From NCBI RefSeq assembly GCF_021568705.1, contig NZ_JAKGTH010000011.1:124001-188000 (forward strand): a stretch of 64,000 nucleotides of DNA, given 5' to 3'. Position 1 is the first letter of the stretch, and every line of letters begins with the position of its first letter. The stretch comes from Gillisia lutea (GTDB taxonomy: Bacteria; Bacteroidota; Bacteroidia; Flavobacteriales; Flavobacteriaceae). Under the pieces are notes generated by a model. The model had not been told where the DNA came from and did no database searches. It saw only the letters and a program-made list of their open reading frames with translations. A program made the position numbers and the translations under genes. Shown here one piece after another: positions 9,400-18,596 of the stretch.

Positions 9400-10239
9400 A
9401 TGCTTAATCTTGGTGAATACCACACGTTAATAATTGATCGCGATACCGAACCCGGTTTGTTTCTAAGAAATGAAGAAGGAGATGAGGTATTGTTACCTAA
9501 TAAATATGTTCCGGCTAATTTTCAATTGGAAGATGAGATCGAGGTTTTTATCTATTTAGATCATTCCGAGCGTCCTGTGGCCACCACTTTAAAGCCATAT
9601 GTGAAATTAGATGAGTTCGCTTATTTAAAATGTGTGGAAGTATCAGAATATGGAGCATTTTTAGATTGGGGCTTAGAAAAGCATTTGTTCGTTCCTTTTA
9701 AGGAGATGGCAACTAAAATGCGTAAGAATAGCTGGTACCTTATTTTTTGTTATTTAGATGAAGCTACAAACAGGCTGGTAGGTTCAAGTAAAACCAATGC
9801 ATTTTTAGATAATACAGAATTAACGGTTGCGCCTTTTGAAGAGGTAGACCTAATTGTTGCGAATCCTACCGATCTTGGTGTGAATGTAATTGTTAATGAG
9901 CTACATCAGGGATTAATTTTTAAGGATGATATTTTTCAAGATATGCAGCCCGGTGATCGACTTAAGGGTTGGATCAAGAAAACGAGACCTGATGGAAAGT
10001 TGGATATCACTTTACAGCGTCCCGGGTATAGAAGTATAGAGCCTAACGCCCAGGATATTTTAAATGAAATTTCCCTTAAAGGTGGTTGTTTGAAACTAAC
10101 TGATAAATCTTCGCCTGAAGAAATTCAAAGGGTTTTACAAATGAGTAAGAAAAGTTTCAAGAAAGCTGTTGGAACCTTATATAAGCAGCGATTAATTGAA
10201 ATTAAAGAAGACGGAATCTACTTACAGAAAGAGAATTAA
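9400..10239 (+). CDS. CvfB-like S1 RNA-binding protein
   Basis: A 279-residue protein with the layout of the CvfB family: N-terminal S1-like barrels (LNLGEYHTLIIDRDTEPGLFL and the clearer S1 repeat LKCVEVSEYGAFLDWGLEKHLFVPF near residue 75), a third barrel (QPGDRLKGWIKKTRPDGKLDITL), and a C-terminal winged-helix segment (MSKKSFKKAVGTLYKQRLIEI). CvfB proteins bind RNA and influence virulence-factor expression in staphylococci; in this organism the target is unknown. It is preceded by its own promoter and a terminator, so it is a monocistronic unit. Its stop overlaps the convergent downstream gene by 4 bp. Confidence 0.85.
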   Translation: MLNLGEYHTLIIDRDTEPGLFLRNEEGDEVLLPNKYVPANFQLEDEIEVFIYLDHSERPVATTLKPYVKLDEFAYLKCVEVSEYGAFLDWGLEKHLFVPFKEMATKMRKNSWYLIFCYLDEATNRLVGSSKTNAFLDNTELTVAPFEEVDLIVANPTDLGVNVIVNELHQGLIFKDDIFQDMQPGDRLKGWIKKTRPDGKLDITLQRPGYRSIEPNAQDILNEISLKGGCLKLTDKSSPEEIQRVLQMSKKSFKKAVGTLYKQRLIEIKEDGIYLQKEN

Positions 10240-10718
10240 TAATACCGTCTATAAAATGGTGAATATCGGGTTAAATAACTCGAACCCGTACTCTCCGAAG
10301 CATCGCGATATACCGTATTTCTTGTTCCGCTAGAAGGGAGTTGTGGACTAAATGACTGATTAAAGAAATGTGGTTTAGCACTCCAGTTATCATTGCTACC
10401 AGTAATTGAAAAGGATTTTTTCTCTTCTATAACCATAACAGGGGGAGCTAATTCTACGGTTCTGGATTTCATTCTTTCATCTTGCTCCATCATTTCGGTA
10501 ATGTTGATTTCACGCAACTTATTATCGGTATCAAAGTTAACTTCTCGAATTCTGAATTTACCTGTAACTGGAATTTCAGGGCTTAAATTAGAAAGTGAAG
10601 GAGTTATGTCTAAGCGTTTAATGATAAAATCGGGAGATGAAGTTCTTGTAACAGGAAATTCCTGAGCAACCATTAAACAAGAGAAAAGAAAAAAAAGAAA
10701 AAAAAGTCCGGTTTTCAT
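10236..10718 (-). CDS. Small secreted protein of unknown function
   Basis: I do not recognise this 160-residue protein. It starts at the ATG at 10718, which gives a clean signal peptide (MKTGLFFLFFLFSCLMVAQ); in-frame upstream codons would bury that peptide. The mature part is polar, without cysteines, and has low-complexity stretches rich in Ser, Thr and Pro. It ends in an aromatic and basic tail, YSPFYRRYY. No catalytic motif is visible. It is convergent with the CvfB-like gene (4-bp overlap) and divergent from the DUF2059 gene. Export to periplasm or surface is the only supported statement. Confidence 0.6.
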   Translation of the reverse strand: MKTGLFFLFFLFSCLMVAQEFPVTRTSSPDFIIKRLDITPSLSNLSPEIPVTGKFRIREVNFDTDNKLREINITEMMEQDERMKSRTVELAPPVMVIEEKKSFSITGSNDNWSAKPHFFNQSFSPQLPSSGTRNTVYRDASESTGSSYLTRYSPFYRRYY

Positions 10719-10889
10719 TATCATCAATTTGCTCAAATATATCAAGAATTTTGCAATTTGCATCAATATCAAAAAGGTATCCCCGAAAAATCTAAACGAC
10801 CATCATATTACAGGTAATTATTTCAATTAAAAATGTTTTTTTCTGAAAATAGTTCTATTTTAGATTTAAACAATCATCAAAAAATTAAT

Positions 10890-11297
10890 ATGAAAAAAGT
10901 AATTTTTGCCGCTGCCTTTTTATTTATTGGATTCACCGGATTCTCTCAGGAAGCTTCTTCAGCTTATAAAGCTAAAACCATAGAGTTAATTGAACTTAAT
11001 TCTGGTCCTCAATTTGATGTTATGATCAAACCTATAGTAAATATGGTGCCAGAAGGAAATAGAGAGGCTTTTAAAGCAGAGGTTAAATCTAGCATGGGCG
11101 ATCTATATGAACAACTTGCAGCCGTATATATGGAAAGTTATACAGAGGAAGATGTAGATGCAATACTGGCATTTTACAACACTCCGGTAGGGAAGAAAAT
11201 GATCTCTGAGATTCCAACAATTTCTGAAAAATCTATGGCAATTGGACAAGCCTGGGGAATGAAATTACAACCTCTTATGGCCAAATACGCTCAATAG
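10890..11297 (+). CDS. DUF2059 domain secreted protein
   Basis: A 135-residue exported protein. The ATG at 10890 gives a signal peptide, MKKVIFAAAFLFIGFTGFSQ; an upstream in-frame start at 10833 would precede it and is unlikely. The mature region matches the DUF2059 pattern: an N-terminal helix with a Met- and Val-rich repeat, then YTEEDVDAILAFYNTPVGKKM, the family's hallmark TPxGKK segment. It is periplasmic and of unknown function. Monocistronic, with a terminator 30 bp downstream. Confidence 0.78.
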   Translation: MKKVIFAAAFLFIGFTGFSQEASSAYKAKTIELIELNSGPQFDVMIKPIVNMVPEGNREAFKAEVKSSMGDLYEQLAAVYMESYTEEDVDAILAFYNTPVGKKMISEIPTISEKSMAIGQAWGMKLQPLMAKYAQ

Positions 11298-11327
11298 ATA
11301 AAAATAGAATTCTACTAGATTACAATA

Positions 11328-11362
11328 AAAGGCCTGAGTAAATATATGCTCGGGCCTTTTTG
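11328..11362 (+). terminator. Terminator after the DUF2059 gene
   Basis: Stem AAAGGCCtGAG / CTCgGGCCTTTT with one mismatch position, an AT-rich loop of about 10 nt and a T run. Confidence 0.85.
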
Positions 11363-11393
11363 ATGTATGTTTTTAGAGAGTAGAATACATTTG
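11358..11393 (+). promoter_or_regulatory. Promoter of menB
   Basis: The -7 box TACATTTG (11386-11393) matches TAnnTTTG, and a TTTTG (ending at 11362) lies 23 bp upstream as the -33 box. The -33 box overlaps the T tract of the preceding terminator. Leader of about 40 nt to the menB ATG. Confidence 0.65.
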
Positions 11394-11436
11394 TGTAACG
11401 TGATTTTAAACAATATTTTTACGTAAAATAAAGCAT

Positions 11437-12276
11437 ATGAGTAAAATTGAATGGAAGACCGCAAAGGAATACGAAGATATTACCTATAAAAAAGCAAACG
11501 GTGTTGCCAGAATAGCCTTTAATAGGCCAGATGTTAGAAACGCATTTCGACCCAAAACCACCAGTGAATTATATGATGCATTTTATGATGCTCAGGAAGA
11601 TACATCTATTGGAGTTGTTCTATTATCGGCAGAAGGACCTTCTTCTAAGGATGGAGTTTATTCTTTTTGTAGTGGTGGCGACCAAAAGGCGAGAGGCCAT
11701 CAGGGTTATGTAGGAGATGATGGAATGCACCGATTAAATATTCTTGAAGTGCAACGTCTTATTCGATTTATGCCTAAAGTTGTAATTGCTGTAGTTCCTG
11801 GATGGGCAGTAGGAGGAGGGCATAGTCTTCATGTAGTTTGTGATATGACATTAGCCAGTAAAGAGCATGCTATTTTCAAACAAACTGATGCCGATGTGAC
11901 CAGTTTTGATGGAGGATATGGCTCGGCATATTTAGCAAAGATGGTTGGCCAGAAAAAAGCGAGAGAGATCTTTTTCTTAGGAAGGAATTATTCAGCTCAG
12001 GAGGCTTTTGAAATGGGAATGGTGAATGCGGTAGTGCCACATGCCGAACTGGAAGATACAGCTTATGAATGGGCTCAGGAAGTGTTAGGTAAATCTCCAA
12101 TGTCTATTAGAATGCTGAAATTTGCAATGAATCTTACCGATGATGGAATGGTGGGACAACAGGTTTTTGCAGGTGAAGCTACTAGATTAGCGTATATGAC
12201 TGAGGAAGCGCAAGAAGGAAGAAATGCTTTCTTAGAAAAACGCAAACCTAATTTTGAGAAAAAATGGATTCCATAG
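11437..12276 (+). CDS. menB: 1,4-dihydroxy-2-naphthoyl-CoA synthase
   Basis: Crotonase-fold enzyme that closes the naphthoquinone ring from o-succinylbenzoyl-CoA. The 279 residues include ARIAFNRPDVRNAFRP, the MenB-specific FCSGGDQKARG loop, VVIAVVPGWAVGGGHSLHVVCDMTLAS (oxyanion hole) and the DVTSFDGGYGSAYLAKMVG block that separates MenB from general enoyl-CoA hydratases. The C-terminal EKRKPNFEKKWIP tail is also typical. It is separated from menI-menF-menD by four other genes and has its own promoter and terminator. menA, menC and menE are not in the window. Confidence 0.97.
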   Translation: MSKIEWKTAKEYEDITYKKANGVARIAFNRPDVRNAFRPKTTSELYDAFYDAQEDTSIGVVLLSAEGPSSKDGVYSFCSGGDQKARGHQGYVGDDGMHRLNILEVQRLIRFMPKVVIAVVPGWAVGGGHSLHVVCDMTLASKEHAIFKQTDADVTSFDGGYGSAYLAKMVGQKKAREIFFLGRNYSAQEAFEMGMVNAVVPHAELEDTAYEWAQEVLGKSPMSIRMLKFAMNLTDDGMVGQQVFAGEATRLAYMTEEAQEGRNAFLEKRKPNFEKKWIP

Positions 12277-12300
12277 TCTGAATCTATTTTTAAGATAATA

Positions 12301-12339
12301 AATAAAGAAAGCCCGCATGTAATGAGGGCTTTCTTTATT
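12301..12339. terminator. Bidirectional terminator between menB and the E1 gene
   Basis: Perfect 14-bp inverted repeat, AATAAAGAAAGCCC / GGGCTTTCTTTATT, with an 11-nt loop. It has T-rich sequence on either strand and can serve the two convergent genes. Confidence 0.9.
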
Positions 12340-12357
12340 TAATGTTCTATGAAAAAT

Positions 12358-14769
12358 CTATTTAAAACTTGGAAACTTTGATGGATTTGATTCATTCATA
12401 ATACTATAAATCTTTTCAAAGATATCTTCTGTTGAAGGTTTAGAGAAATAATCTCCGTCAGTTCCGTAAGCAGGTCGGTGTGCCTTGGCGGTTAACGTCT
12501 GAGGTTTGCTATCAAGATATACATATGCATTCTGTTCCTCTACTATTTGTTGTAAGATATAGGCTGAGGCACCTCCCGGTACATCTTCATCTATCACTAA
12601 CAGTCTATTTGTTTTAGCAACGCTTTTTACAATATCATGGTTAATATCGAAAGGTAGTAAAGATTGTACATCAATCACTTCGGCACTTATTCCCACTTCC
12701 TGTAACTCATCTGCCGCTTCTTCTACCAATCGTAAGGTAGAACCATAAGACACCAAGGTAATATCTGTTCCTTCTCTTAGGGTTTCAACAACCCCGATTT
12801 CGGTTTTAAATTCCCCAAGGTTATTAGGTAATTTTTCTTTCAATCTATATCCGTTAAGACATTCTACTACCAACGCAGGCTCATCAGACTCTAATAATAA
12901 ATTATAGAACCCTGCGGCTTTGGTCATATTTCTTGGTACTAAAATATGTATCCCTCTAAGCAGATGTACTAAAGCACCCATTGGAGATCCGCTGTGCCAG
13001 ATTCCTTCCAAACGGTGACCTCTTGTTCTAATTATAAGTGGAGCTTTTTGCTTTCCTTTTGAACGATATTGCAGGGTTGCAAGATCATCACTCATTATTT
13101 GAAGAGCATAAAGAACATAATCTAAATATTGTATTTCGGCTATTGGTCTCAACCCTCTCATTGCCATTCCCAGACCTTGTCCTAAGATAGTAGCTTCTCT
13201 AATTCCAACATCGGCTACTCTTAATTCACCATATTTTTGCTGAAGTCCTTCCAGCCCTTGATTTACATCGCCAATCTCTCCACTATCTTCACCAAATATC
13301 AAGGTTTCAGGACGTGTTTCAAAAATCTTATCGAAGTTATCTCTAAGAATAATTCTTGCATCTACCTCCGGGGCGTCATCAGCATAGGTAGGAGCAATTC
13401 CCTCTACTAATAAAGCGCTTTCTGAAGATTCACTATACAAGTGGCTGCTATACTCCGGTTGAGATTTATCTGTATAATCATTTATCCAATCAATTAGATT
13501 GGCTTTGGCAGCACTCTCATTACCAATGAGATAGCGAAGGGATTTTCTAGCGGCTACCAGAAGATCTTTCTTCAACGGATCTTTTAACTCAAGTAATTCT
13601 TTCTTGAATTTTAGAATGTTAGCTTTATTATTGCTATCGTTAGCTGCAGCTTCTAAGAGCGGAGAAAGTTCTTTTAATTTAGCTTTCATTGGGTTCGCAT
13701 ACGCTGCCCAAGCCTCTTTCTTACCGTCTCTTACTTGTTTTTTTATATCCTTGTCTAATTCATCTAACTCCTTAGAGGTAGCAAAATTGTTCTCGATGAT
13801 CCACTCTCTGAATTTCACATTACAATCATGTGCTCTTTCCCAAGTAAGTCTGTCTTCATCTTTATAACGTTCATGCGAACCTGAGGTAGAGTGACCTTGA
13901 GGTTGCGTAAGTTCTTTAACATGTATAAGAACAGGGGAATGTGTTTTACGTGCTATTTTCGATGCTTTTTCGTAAGCTTCAACAAGTGCGACGTAATCCC
14001 AGCCATTCACGCGAATAATTTCGTAACCTTTGGTATCTTCATTTCTTTGAAATCCTTTTAAGATCTCCGAGATATTTTCTTTGGTAGTTTGGTGTTTTGC
14101 ATGTACAGAAATTCCATATTCATCATCCCATACGCTCATTACCATGGGTACTTGCAATACTCCGGCTGCATTTATGGTTTCCCAAAAATGACCTTCACTC
14201 GTACTGGCATTTCCAATAGTTCCCCAGGCAATTTCATTTCCGTTATCAGAGAATTTTTCGGCATCAATGCCGTCGACATTTCTATATATTTTGGACGCCT
14301 GGGCTAAACCTAATAATCGTGGCATTTGCCCTGCAGTAGGGGAAATATCGGCACTGGAATTCTTTTGTTGCATTAAGTTCTTCCAGCTTCCATCTTCATT
14401 TAAACTATGGGTTGCAAAATGCCCTCCCATTTGTCTCCCGGCCGACATAGGTTCGTTTTCAATAGAGGTATCTGCATACAATCCTGCGAAGAACTGTTGA
14501 ATATTCAAAGCTCCAATAGCCATCATGAAGGTTTGATCACGATAGTAACCCGACCTGAAGTCGCCATTCTTGAAAACCTTAGCCATTGCTAATTGTGGAA
14601 TCTCTTTCCCGTCACCAAAAATTCCGAATTTAGCTTTTCCGGTAAGAACCTCTCTTCTTCCCAGTAAACTACATTCACGGCTGGTAACCGCTATCTTGTA
14701 GTCTTCTAAAACCTGAATTTTAAAATCGTCAAAAGAAATCGCTTTTTTAGATAATGTCTCGCTTTGCAT
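12358..14769 (-). CDS. 2-oxoacid dehydrogenase E1, fused alpha and beta subunits (probably branched-chain type)
   Basis: An 803-residue natural fusion of the two E1 subunits of a 2-oxoacid dehydrogenase complex, which decarboxylates 2-oxoacids with ThDP and passes the acyl group to E2. The alpha half (about residues 1-400) holds the ThDP motif region GTIGNASTSEGHFWETIN and the phosphorylation-loop-like SGSHERYKDEDRL. The beta half (from about residue 470) has FGEDSGEIGDVNQG, GLRPIAEIQYLDY and IRTRGHR. The start is the ATG at 14769 (MQSETLSKKA); the open frame upstream crosses the promoter. Fused E1 proteins of this kind are usual in Bacteroidota. Branched-chain substrates are likely, but pyruvate cannot be excluded. 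E2 and E3 are not adjacent. Confidence 0.9.
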   Translation of the reverse strand: MQSETLSKKAISFDDFKIQVLEDYKIAVTSRECSLLGRREVLTGKAKFGIFGDGKEIPQLAMAKVFKNGDFRSGYYRDQTFMMAIGALNIQQFFAGLYADTSIENEPMSAGRQMGGHFATHSLNEDGSWKNLMQQKNSSADISPTAGQMPRLLGLAQASKIYRNVDGIDAEKFSDNGNEIAWGTIGNASTSEGHFWETINAAGVLQVPMVMSVWDDEYGISVHAKHQTTKENISEILKGFQRNEDTKGYEIIRVNGWDYVALVEAYEKASKIARKTHSPVLIHVKELTQPQGHSTSGSHERYKDEDRLTWERAHDCNVKFREWIIENNFATSKELDELDKDIKKQVRDGKKEAWAAYANPMKAKLKELSPLLEAAANDSNNKANILKFKKELLELKDPLKKDLLVAARKSLRYLIGNESAAKANLIDWINDYTDKSQPEYSSHLYSESSESALLVEGIAPTYADDAPEVDARIILRDNFDKIFETRPETLIFGEDSGEIGDVNQGLEGLQQKYGELRVADVGIREATILGQGLGMAMRGLRPIAEIQYLDYVLYALQIMSDDLATLQYRSKGKQKAPLIIRTRGHRLEGIWHSGSPMGALVHLLRGIHILVPRNMTKAAGFYNLLLESDEPALVVECLNGYRLKEKLPNNLGEFKTEIGVVETLREGTDITLVSYGSTLRLVEEAADELQEVGISAEVIDVQSLLPFDINHDIVKSVAKTNRLLVIDEDVPGGASAYILQQIVEEQNAYVYLDSKPQTLTAKAHRPAYGTDGDYFSKPSTEDIFEKIYSIMNESNPSKFPSFK

Positions 14770-14789
14770 GAAATTATTTTTGAATGTTA

Positions 14790-14820
14790 CAAATATAGAG
14801 AAAACTAAGGTTAAATACAA
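14790..14820 (-). promoter_or_regulatory. Promoter of the E1 fusion gene
   Basis: On the minus strand, the -7 box TATATTTG (14790-14797) and a -33 TTG (14818-14820) are separated by 20 bp; the start codon is 20 bp downstream of the -7 box. A very AT-rich tract continues to 14982, with no other feature seen. Confidence 0.7.
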
Positions 14821-14982
14821 TTCAAAAATTAGCAGTATAAATTTTAATATTACTATTAAAAAGAGGTTTAATTAAAATATTATTAATAAATATTAAATAT
14901 AGGAATATATATTGCGAATTATGCAAATACTTTTTACGAAGATATTATTTGATAAACAGGGATTTAATATATCTTAAGCTGC

Positions 14983-17799
14983 TTAATACCATTCTCTGGT
15001 AAATAGTTTAATTAGTGTATTAATATCTAGGGTTACTATGAATCTTATTTTCTGATCGTAATCTGGCTGGGCTATCTCCCAACCTAAATTAGAGTAGACC
15101 GGAAGATAAATTTCAAAATAATCGGCTACCATATTAACTCTTATTCCCGAGTCGAATACAATTTTAGCATCACTATGCTTGTTCTTCACCAAACCTGCAT
15201 CACCATAGGCGAAGATCCATTTCCAAATATTCGTGCTTCCGTTAATGGTGGTCATCCACTGGTTTGCAAATGCCGGTTCTAACTTCGATTTAAAACCTCC
15301 TTCTGCCAGGATAATTTGCTGACTAAACAATCCGCTGTTCTGACTTCTACCGTAGTAATTATAATCAAAAAGGTAATCTGTAGGCCTGTCTAAAGCAAAG
15401 CTGAAATAGTCGTTATCTGTTTCATCATTATAAAGGAAGGTACCCGCGAAAAATCGAAGATTTAACTGACGGTTATTTCTGAAAAGCTTTCGATATTCCA
15501 GATTCACCGCAATTTTGCTGAAATTTTTTGCAAGTTGATAATCTATACCTCCAGAAAAATAATCTACCAAATTCGTATCTCGATATCGGTATCCCACGTT
15601 AAACACATTGTAGTCGGGTTGGTCTATTGGGTTTAAAGGATCGATATCTCTTCCTACGTTCACATTTCTTAGTAGCAAACTTTGGCGTTCATTATCTCGC
15701 AAATAAGAATTTCTAAAGTAGAAGCCCAGATAAGGAGTATATTTCTCATAAAAGAGGTTGTAACCGTATGAAAATCTGGTTCCGCTAATTCCATATCTAA
15801 TGGCGAAGAGATTTTGATCTTCATAATAGTGAGTATTAGATAGAGATGCAGAACCTACAAGGGTTTTACTGGTAAACCCGAATTTAGGAGAGATCTTAAA
15901 ATCGAAGTTTCTATTAAGGAAGGTTTTATTGTACAATTTAGGACCAATCGAAATACCATCATATAGGTTATACTCAAATTCGGGCATAAAGAATAGCTGA
16001 TTGTACTTAGGGTCTTCTATATCTTGCAATAACCTGAATTGAATTGGTTTATTAAAAAGAGTAGTAACAGCTTTATAATTATTTCGCTGATTGATCTCCG
16101 GAATCTTGGCTTCATAATTTAAAGCTAAGCGCTCAATACTGTCTTTTGGGATACTAATCTTCTTAGTCTTAGTAATATCTAAAACCCAAGTCTTATAAAC
16201 CACTTTACCATCATTAAGGCCATAAAGTGAAACCGGCATATTATTGTGTCGCTTATTTCTAATTGTTACTTCAAGCGAATCTTTATTTTTGTGAACTGAA
16301 GAAATGGTAAAGTCAATTTTCTCGTTGCTGCCTACGTAATCCTCAAAGAACCAATTGAGATCTTTGCTCGAATTCTTCTGAAGGATCTTTCTAAAATTAT
16401 TGGCATTGGTTGGCTTCAGGACATTAGCCTGATAAAATTCGGAGATGGATTTTTTTACACTGTTATCACCTAAATAATCTTCTATATACTTAATTCCGGT
16501 TCCGGCCTTGTAAGCATTCGCTATGTTCTTATTGAATTTGACAAGAGAATCTTGCGCAGTAGTTAGTGGCTGGTCCATGTTCATTCTAGCCATATGCAGA
16601 AAAAGAAAGGGATACTGCTGGTTAAATTCCATATCGGCAGCATGAAACCATTTAATACCAAAGACATCGCTCAAATTTCCTAACAATTTCATTTTTGGAT
16701 AGTAGGTATCTACATAATCCATCATTATGGAAATTTGAATAGCATCGTATAACCACTGTTCTTCTCTGGGGTTAATTAGTATGGTATTCTTTAGGTAATC
16801 GCCTGTAATAGTTTTCAATTGCTTGATATCATACTGAAATCCATCAGGAAAAGGTCTAATAAAATGAGGCAATTGATTTAAGCCATACACCGGATTATTC
16901 AAATAATCGTCTCGGGTGATCATGATTTTATCATGCGGGTAACTTCCCAATCTATTTTGAAGGAATTTAAGAATCCTGTCTAAAATGATTTCTTTCATTT
17001 TACTATTTAGTCCGTCATCTTCAATGTTTGTAATTATATCTGTTGAATTAACCAGATGAGATTCAAAAGGGATGATTTTATTAAGATATAATTGAGATGA
17101 AACCCTGTCTTTTCCAGAAAGATAGGTGGTTTTATAAGCTTCCTCGGTAGTTAATTTATCGATACTTAAGGCTGAAGCCACATGAAAATATGGTCTGGTA
17201 GACAATTTGATATTTACTGAAATAGGGGGAGTGTATTGATTACCAAGGTTCTTATCGCTGTAAATATGCCATTGCCCGTCGAAGACAGCAGGAGTGATAT
17301 ACCAGTATTTCAATTTATAGTTGCCATCATCGTCGTAGCCATATCTGGTAAATTTATCAGAAGGAATTTTAACGGTGTACAGGAAGTTGATGGTAATCTT
17401 TGCGCCAGGTGCAAGAGGTTTTTTTAATTCAACACGAACAATATCGGGGTTAGCTGCTGGTCTATCCCAAGAGTAGGCTTGGGCATTCTCATTATTTATG
17501 CTGTAAATTTTCGTGTATCCACGTTCGCTGGATTTGGCAAAATGAAAACGCCTTAGGTAATCTTCTGCAAATCTTTCGGCAAGGGGAGTAGTCTTATCTT
17601 TAAAGCTATTCGCCCAATCGTTAAAGTATATTTCAGAAAGGCTAACATCACCTGTATTTTGATATGTTATTTCCTGCTGGATATTAACTGTATGAAGCGA
17701 ATCATTTAAAACGGCACTTATATTGGTATGGGATTGCCCAAAACAAAGCGAGCTTCCCAAATATCCCATAATAATGATAAAAACTAGTTTAACGTTCAC
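14983..17799 (-). CDS. M1-peptidase-like protein without HExxH, fused to an outer-membrane barrel
   Basis: A 938-residue exported protein starting at a GTG (17799), which alone gives a full signal peptide (MNVKLVFIIIMGYLGSSLCFGQ). Residues about 25-250 resemble the N-terminal domain of M1 aminopeptidases. Residues 280-490 keep the helical framework, including REEQWLYDA at 345-353, where M1 enzymes have their glutamate-containing WLNEG block. The zinc motif HExxH is absent: the equivalent region reads ITGDYLKNT (331-339), and no HExxH occurs elsewhere. Residues about 600-938 form alternating amphipathic strands ending in an aromatic (FTREWY), as in outer-membrane barrels. I infer a surface-anchored, probably non-catalytic protein; similar flavobacterial proteins are usually named metalloprotease or aminopeptidase. 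Confidence 0.7.
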   Translation of the reverse strand: MNVKLVFIIIMGYLGSSLCFGQSHTNISAVLNDSLHTVNIQQEITYQNTGDVSLSEIYFNDWANSFKDKTTPLAERFAEDYLRRFHFAKSSERGYTKIYSINNENAQAYSWDRPAANPDIVRVELKKPLAPGAKITINFLYTVKIPSDKFTRYGYDDDGNYKLKYWYITPAVFDGQWHIYSDKNLGNQYTPPISVNIKLSTRPYFHVASALSIDKLTTEEAYKTTYLSGKDRVSSQLYLNKIIPFESHLVNSTDIITNIEDDGLNSKMKEIILDRILKFLQNRLGSYPHDKIMITRDDYLNNPVYGLNQLPHFIRPFPDGFQYDIKQLKTITGDYLKNTILINPREEQWLYDAIQISIMMDYVDTYYPKMKLLGNLSDVFGIKWFHAADMEFNQQYPFLFLHMARMNMDQPLTTAQDSLVKFNKNIANAYKAGTGIKYIEDYLGDNSVKKSISEFYQANVLKPTNANNFRKILQKNSSKDLNWFFEDYVGSNEKIDFTISSVHKNKDSLEVTIRNKRHNNMPVSLYGLNDGKVVYKTWVLDITKTKKISIPKDSIERLALNYEAKIPEINQRNNYKAVTTLFNKPIQFRLLQDIEDPKYNQLFFMPEFEYNLYDGISIGPKLYNKTFLNRNFDFKISPKFGFTSKTLVGSASLSNTHYYEDQNLFAIRYGISGTRFSYGYNLFYEKYTPYLGFYFRNSYLRDNERQSLLLRNVNVGRDIDPLNPIDQPDYNVFNVGYRYRDTNLVDYFSGGIDYQLAKNFSKIAVNLEYRKLFRNNRQLNLRFFAGTFLYNDETDNDYFSFALDRPTDYLFDYNYYGRSQNSGLFSQQIILAEGGFKSKLEPAFANQWMTTINGSTNIWKWIFAYGDAGLVKNKHSDAKIVFDSGIRVNMVADYFEIYLPVYSNLGWEIAQPDYDQKIRFIVTLDINTLIKLFTREWY

Positions 17800-17884
17800 T
17801 CTTGGGTACAGGTTATTGAATTAATAATTCGAGAAAAAGGAATATTAAATACTGAAAGAACTACACTTATAATTAGCCTAATTC

Positions 17885-18574
17885 TTAGAAATTAGGACTA
17901 AGATTATATTCATCATAGAATTGGTCTAATATTTCAATAACTTCATCTTCTGTGTCTACTAAATGAAGTAAATCCATATCTCCGGCACTAATGTTTTGAA
18001 AGCTATCCAGAAGTGTGCTCTTTACCCAATCAAACAATCCACCCCAGAAATCGGTTCCCACTAAGATAATTGGGAATTTATCGATTTTGTTGGTTTGTAT
18101 AAGGGTGATCGCCTCAAAAAGTTCGTCTAAAGTTCCAAAACCTCCGGGCATCACTACAAAACCCTGTGAATATTTAACGAACATTACCTTTCTTACAAAG
18201 AAATAATCGAAGTCTACGCTCTTATTATTATCGATATAAGGATTGTCATGTTGCTCGAATGGCAGGTCGATGTTTAATCCAACTGAAGTTCCTCCTGCTA
18301 AGTGCGCTCCTTTATTACCTGCTTCCATAATTCCTGGTCCACCACCGGTTATTACTCCGTAGCCGTGATCTACAATTTTCTGCGCTATTTTCTCTGTAAG
18401 CTTATAATATTTTTGATCTGGTTTAGTTCTGGCCGATCCAAAAATAGAAACACATGGGCCTATTTGACTAAGTTTTTCATAGCCTTTTACAAATTCGCCC
18501 ATTATTTTAAATATTGCCCAAGAATCATTTGTCTTTATCTCATTCCAGGCTTTGTTTCCTTGTTTTGCTCTCAT
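17885..18574 (-). CDS. LOG family protein (TIGR00730, nucleotide 5'-monophosphate phosphoribohydrolase-like)
   Basis: A 229-residue Rossmann-fold protein with the family's nucleotide-binding signature GGGPGIMEAGNKGA and the catalytic PGGFGTLDELFE. The LOG family releases free bases from nucleoside monophosphates such as cytokinin ribotides or purine nucleotides; many are misnamed lysine decarboxylases. It is cytoplasmic, and the substrate here is not determined. Its ATG at 18574 lies 22 bp after the uvrA stop on the same strand, so it is probably the second gene of a uvrA transcript. Confidence 0.88.
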   Translation of the reverse strand: MRAKQGNKAWNEIKTNDSWAIFKIMGEFVKGYEKLSQIGPCVSIFGSARTKPDQKYYKLTEKIAQKIVDHGYGVITGGGPGIMEAGNKGAHLAGGTSVGLNIDLPFEQHDNPYIDNNKSVDFDYFFVRKVMFVKYSQGFVVMPGGFGTLDELFEAITLIQTNKIDKFPIILVGTDFWGGLFDWVKSTLLDSFQNISAGDMDLLHLVDTEDEVIEILDQFYDEYNLSPNF

Positions 18575-18596
18575 TATATTATTTTCAAACTCTTAA

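Noticed and set aside
14821-14982. Replication origin or AT-rich attachment site in the AT tract before the E1 gene
   Set aside because: The tract is only about 160 bp, has no DnaA-box cluster or direct repeats, and is explained as promoter-side and intergenic AT-rich DNA.
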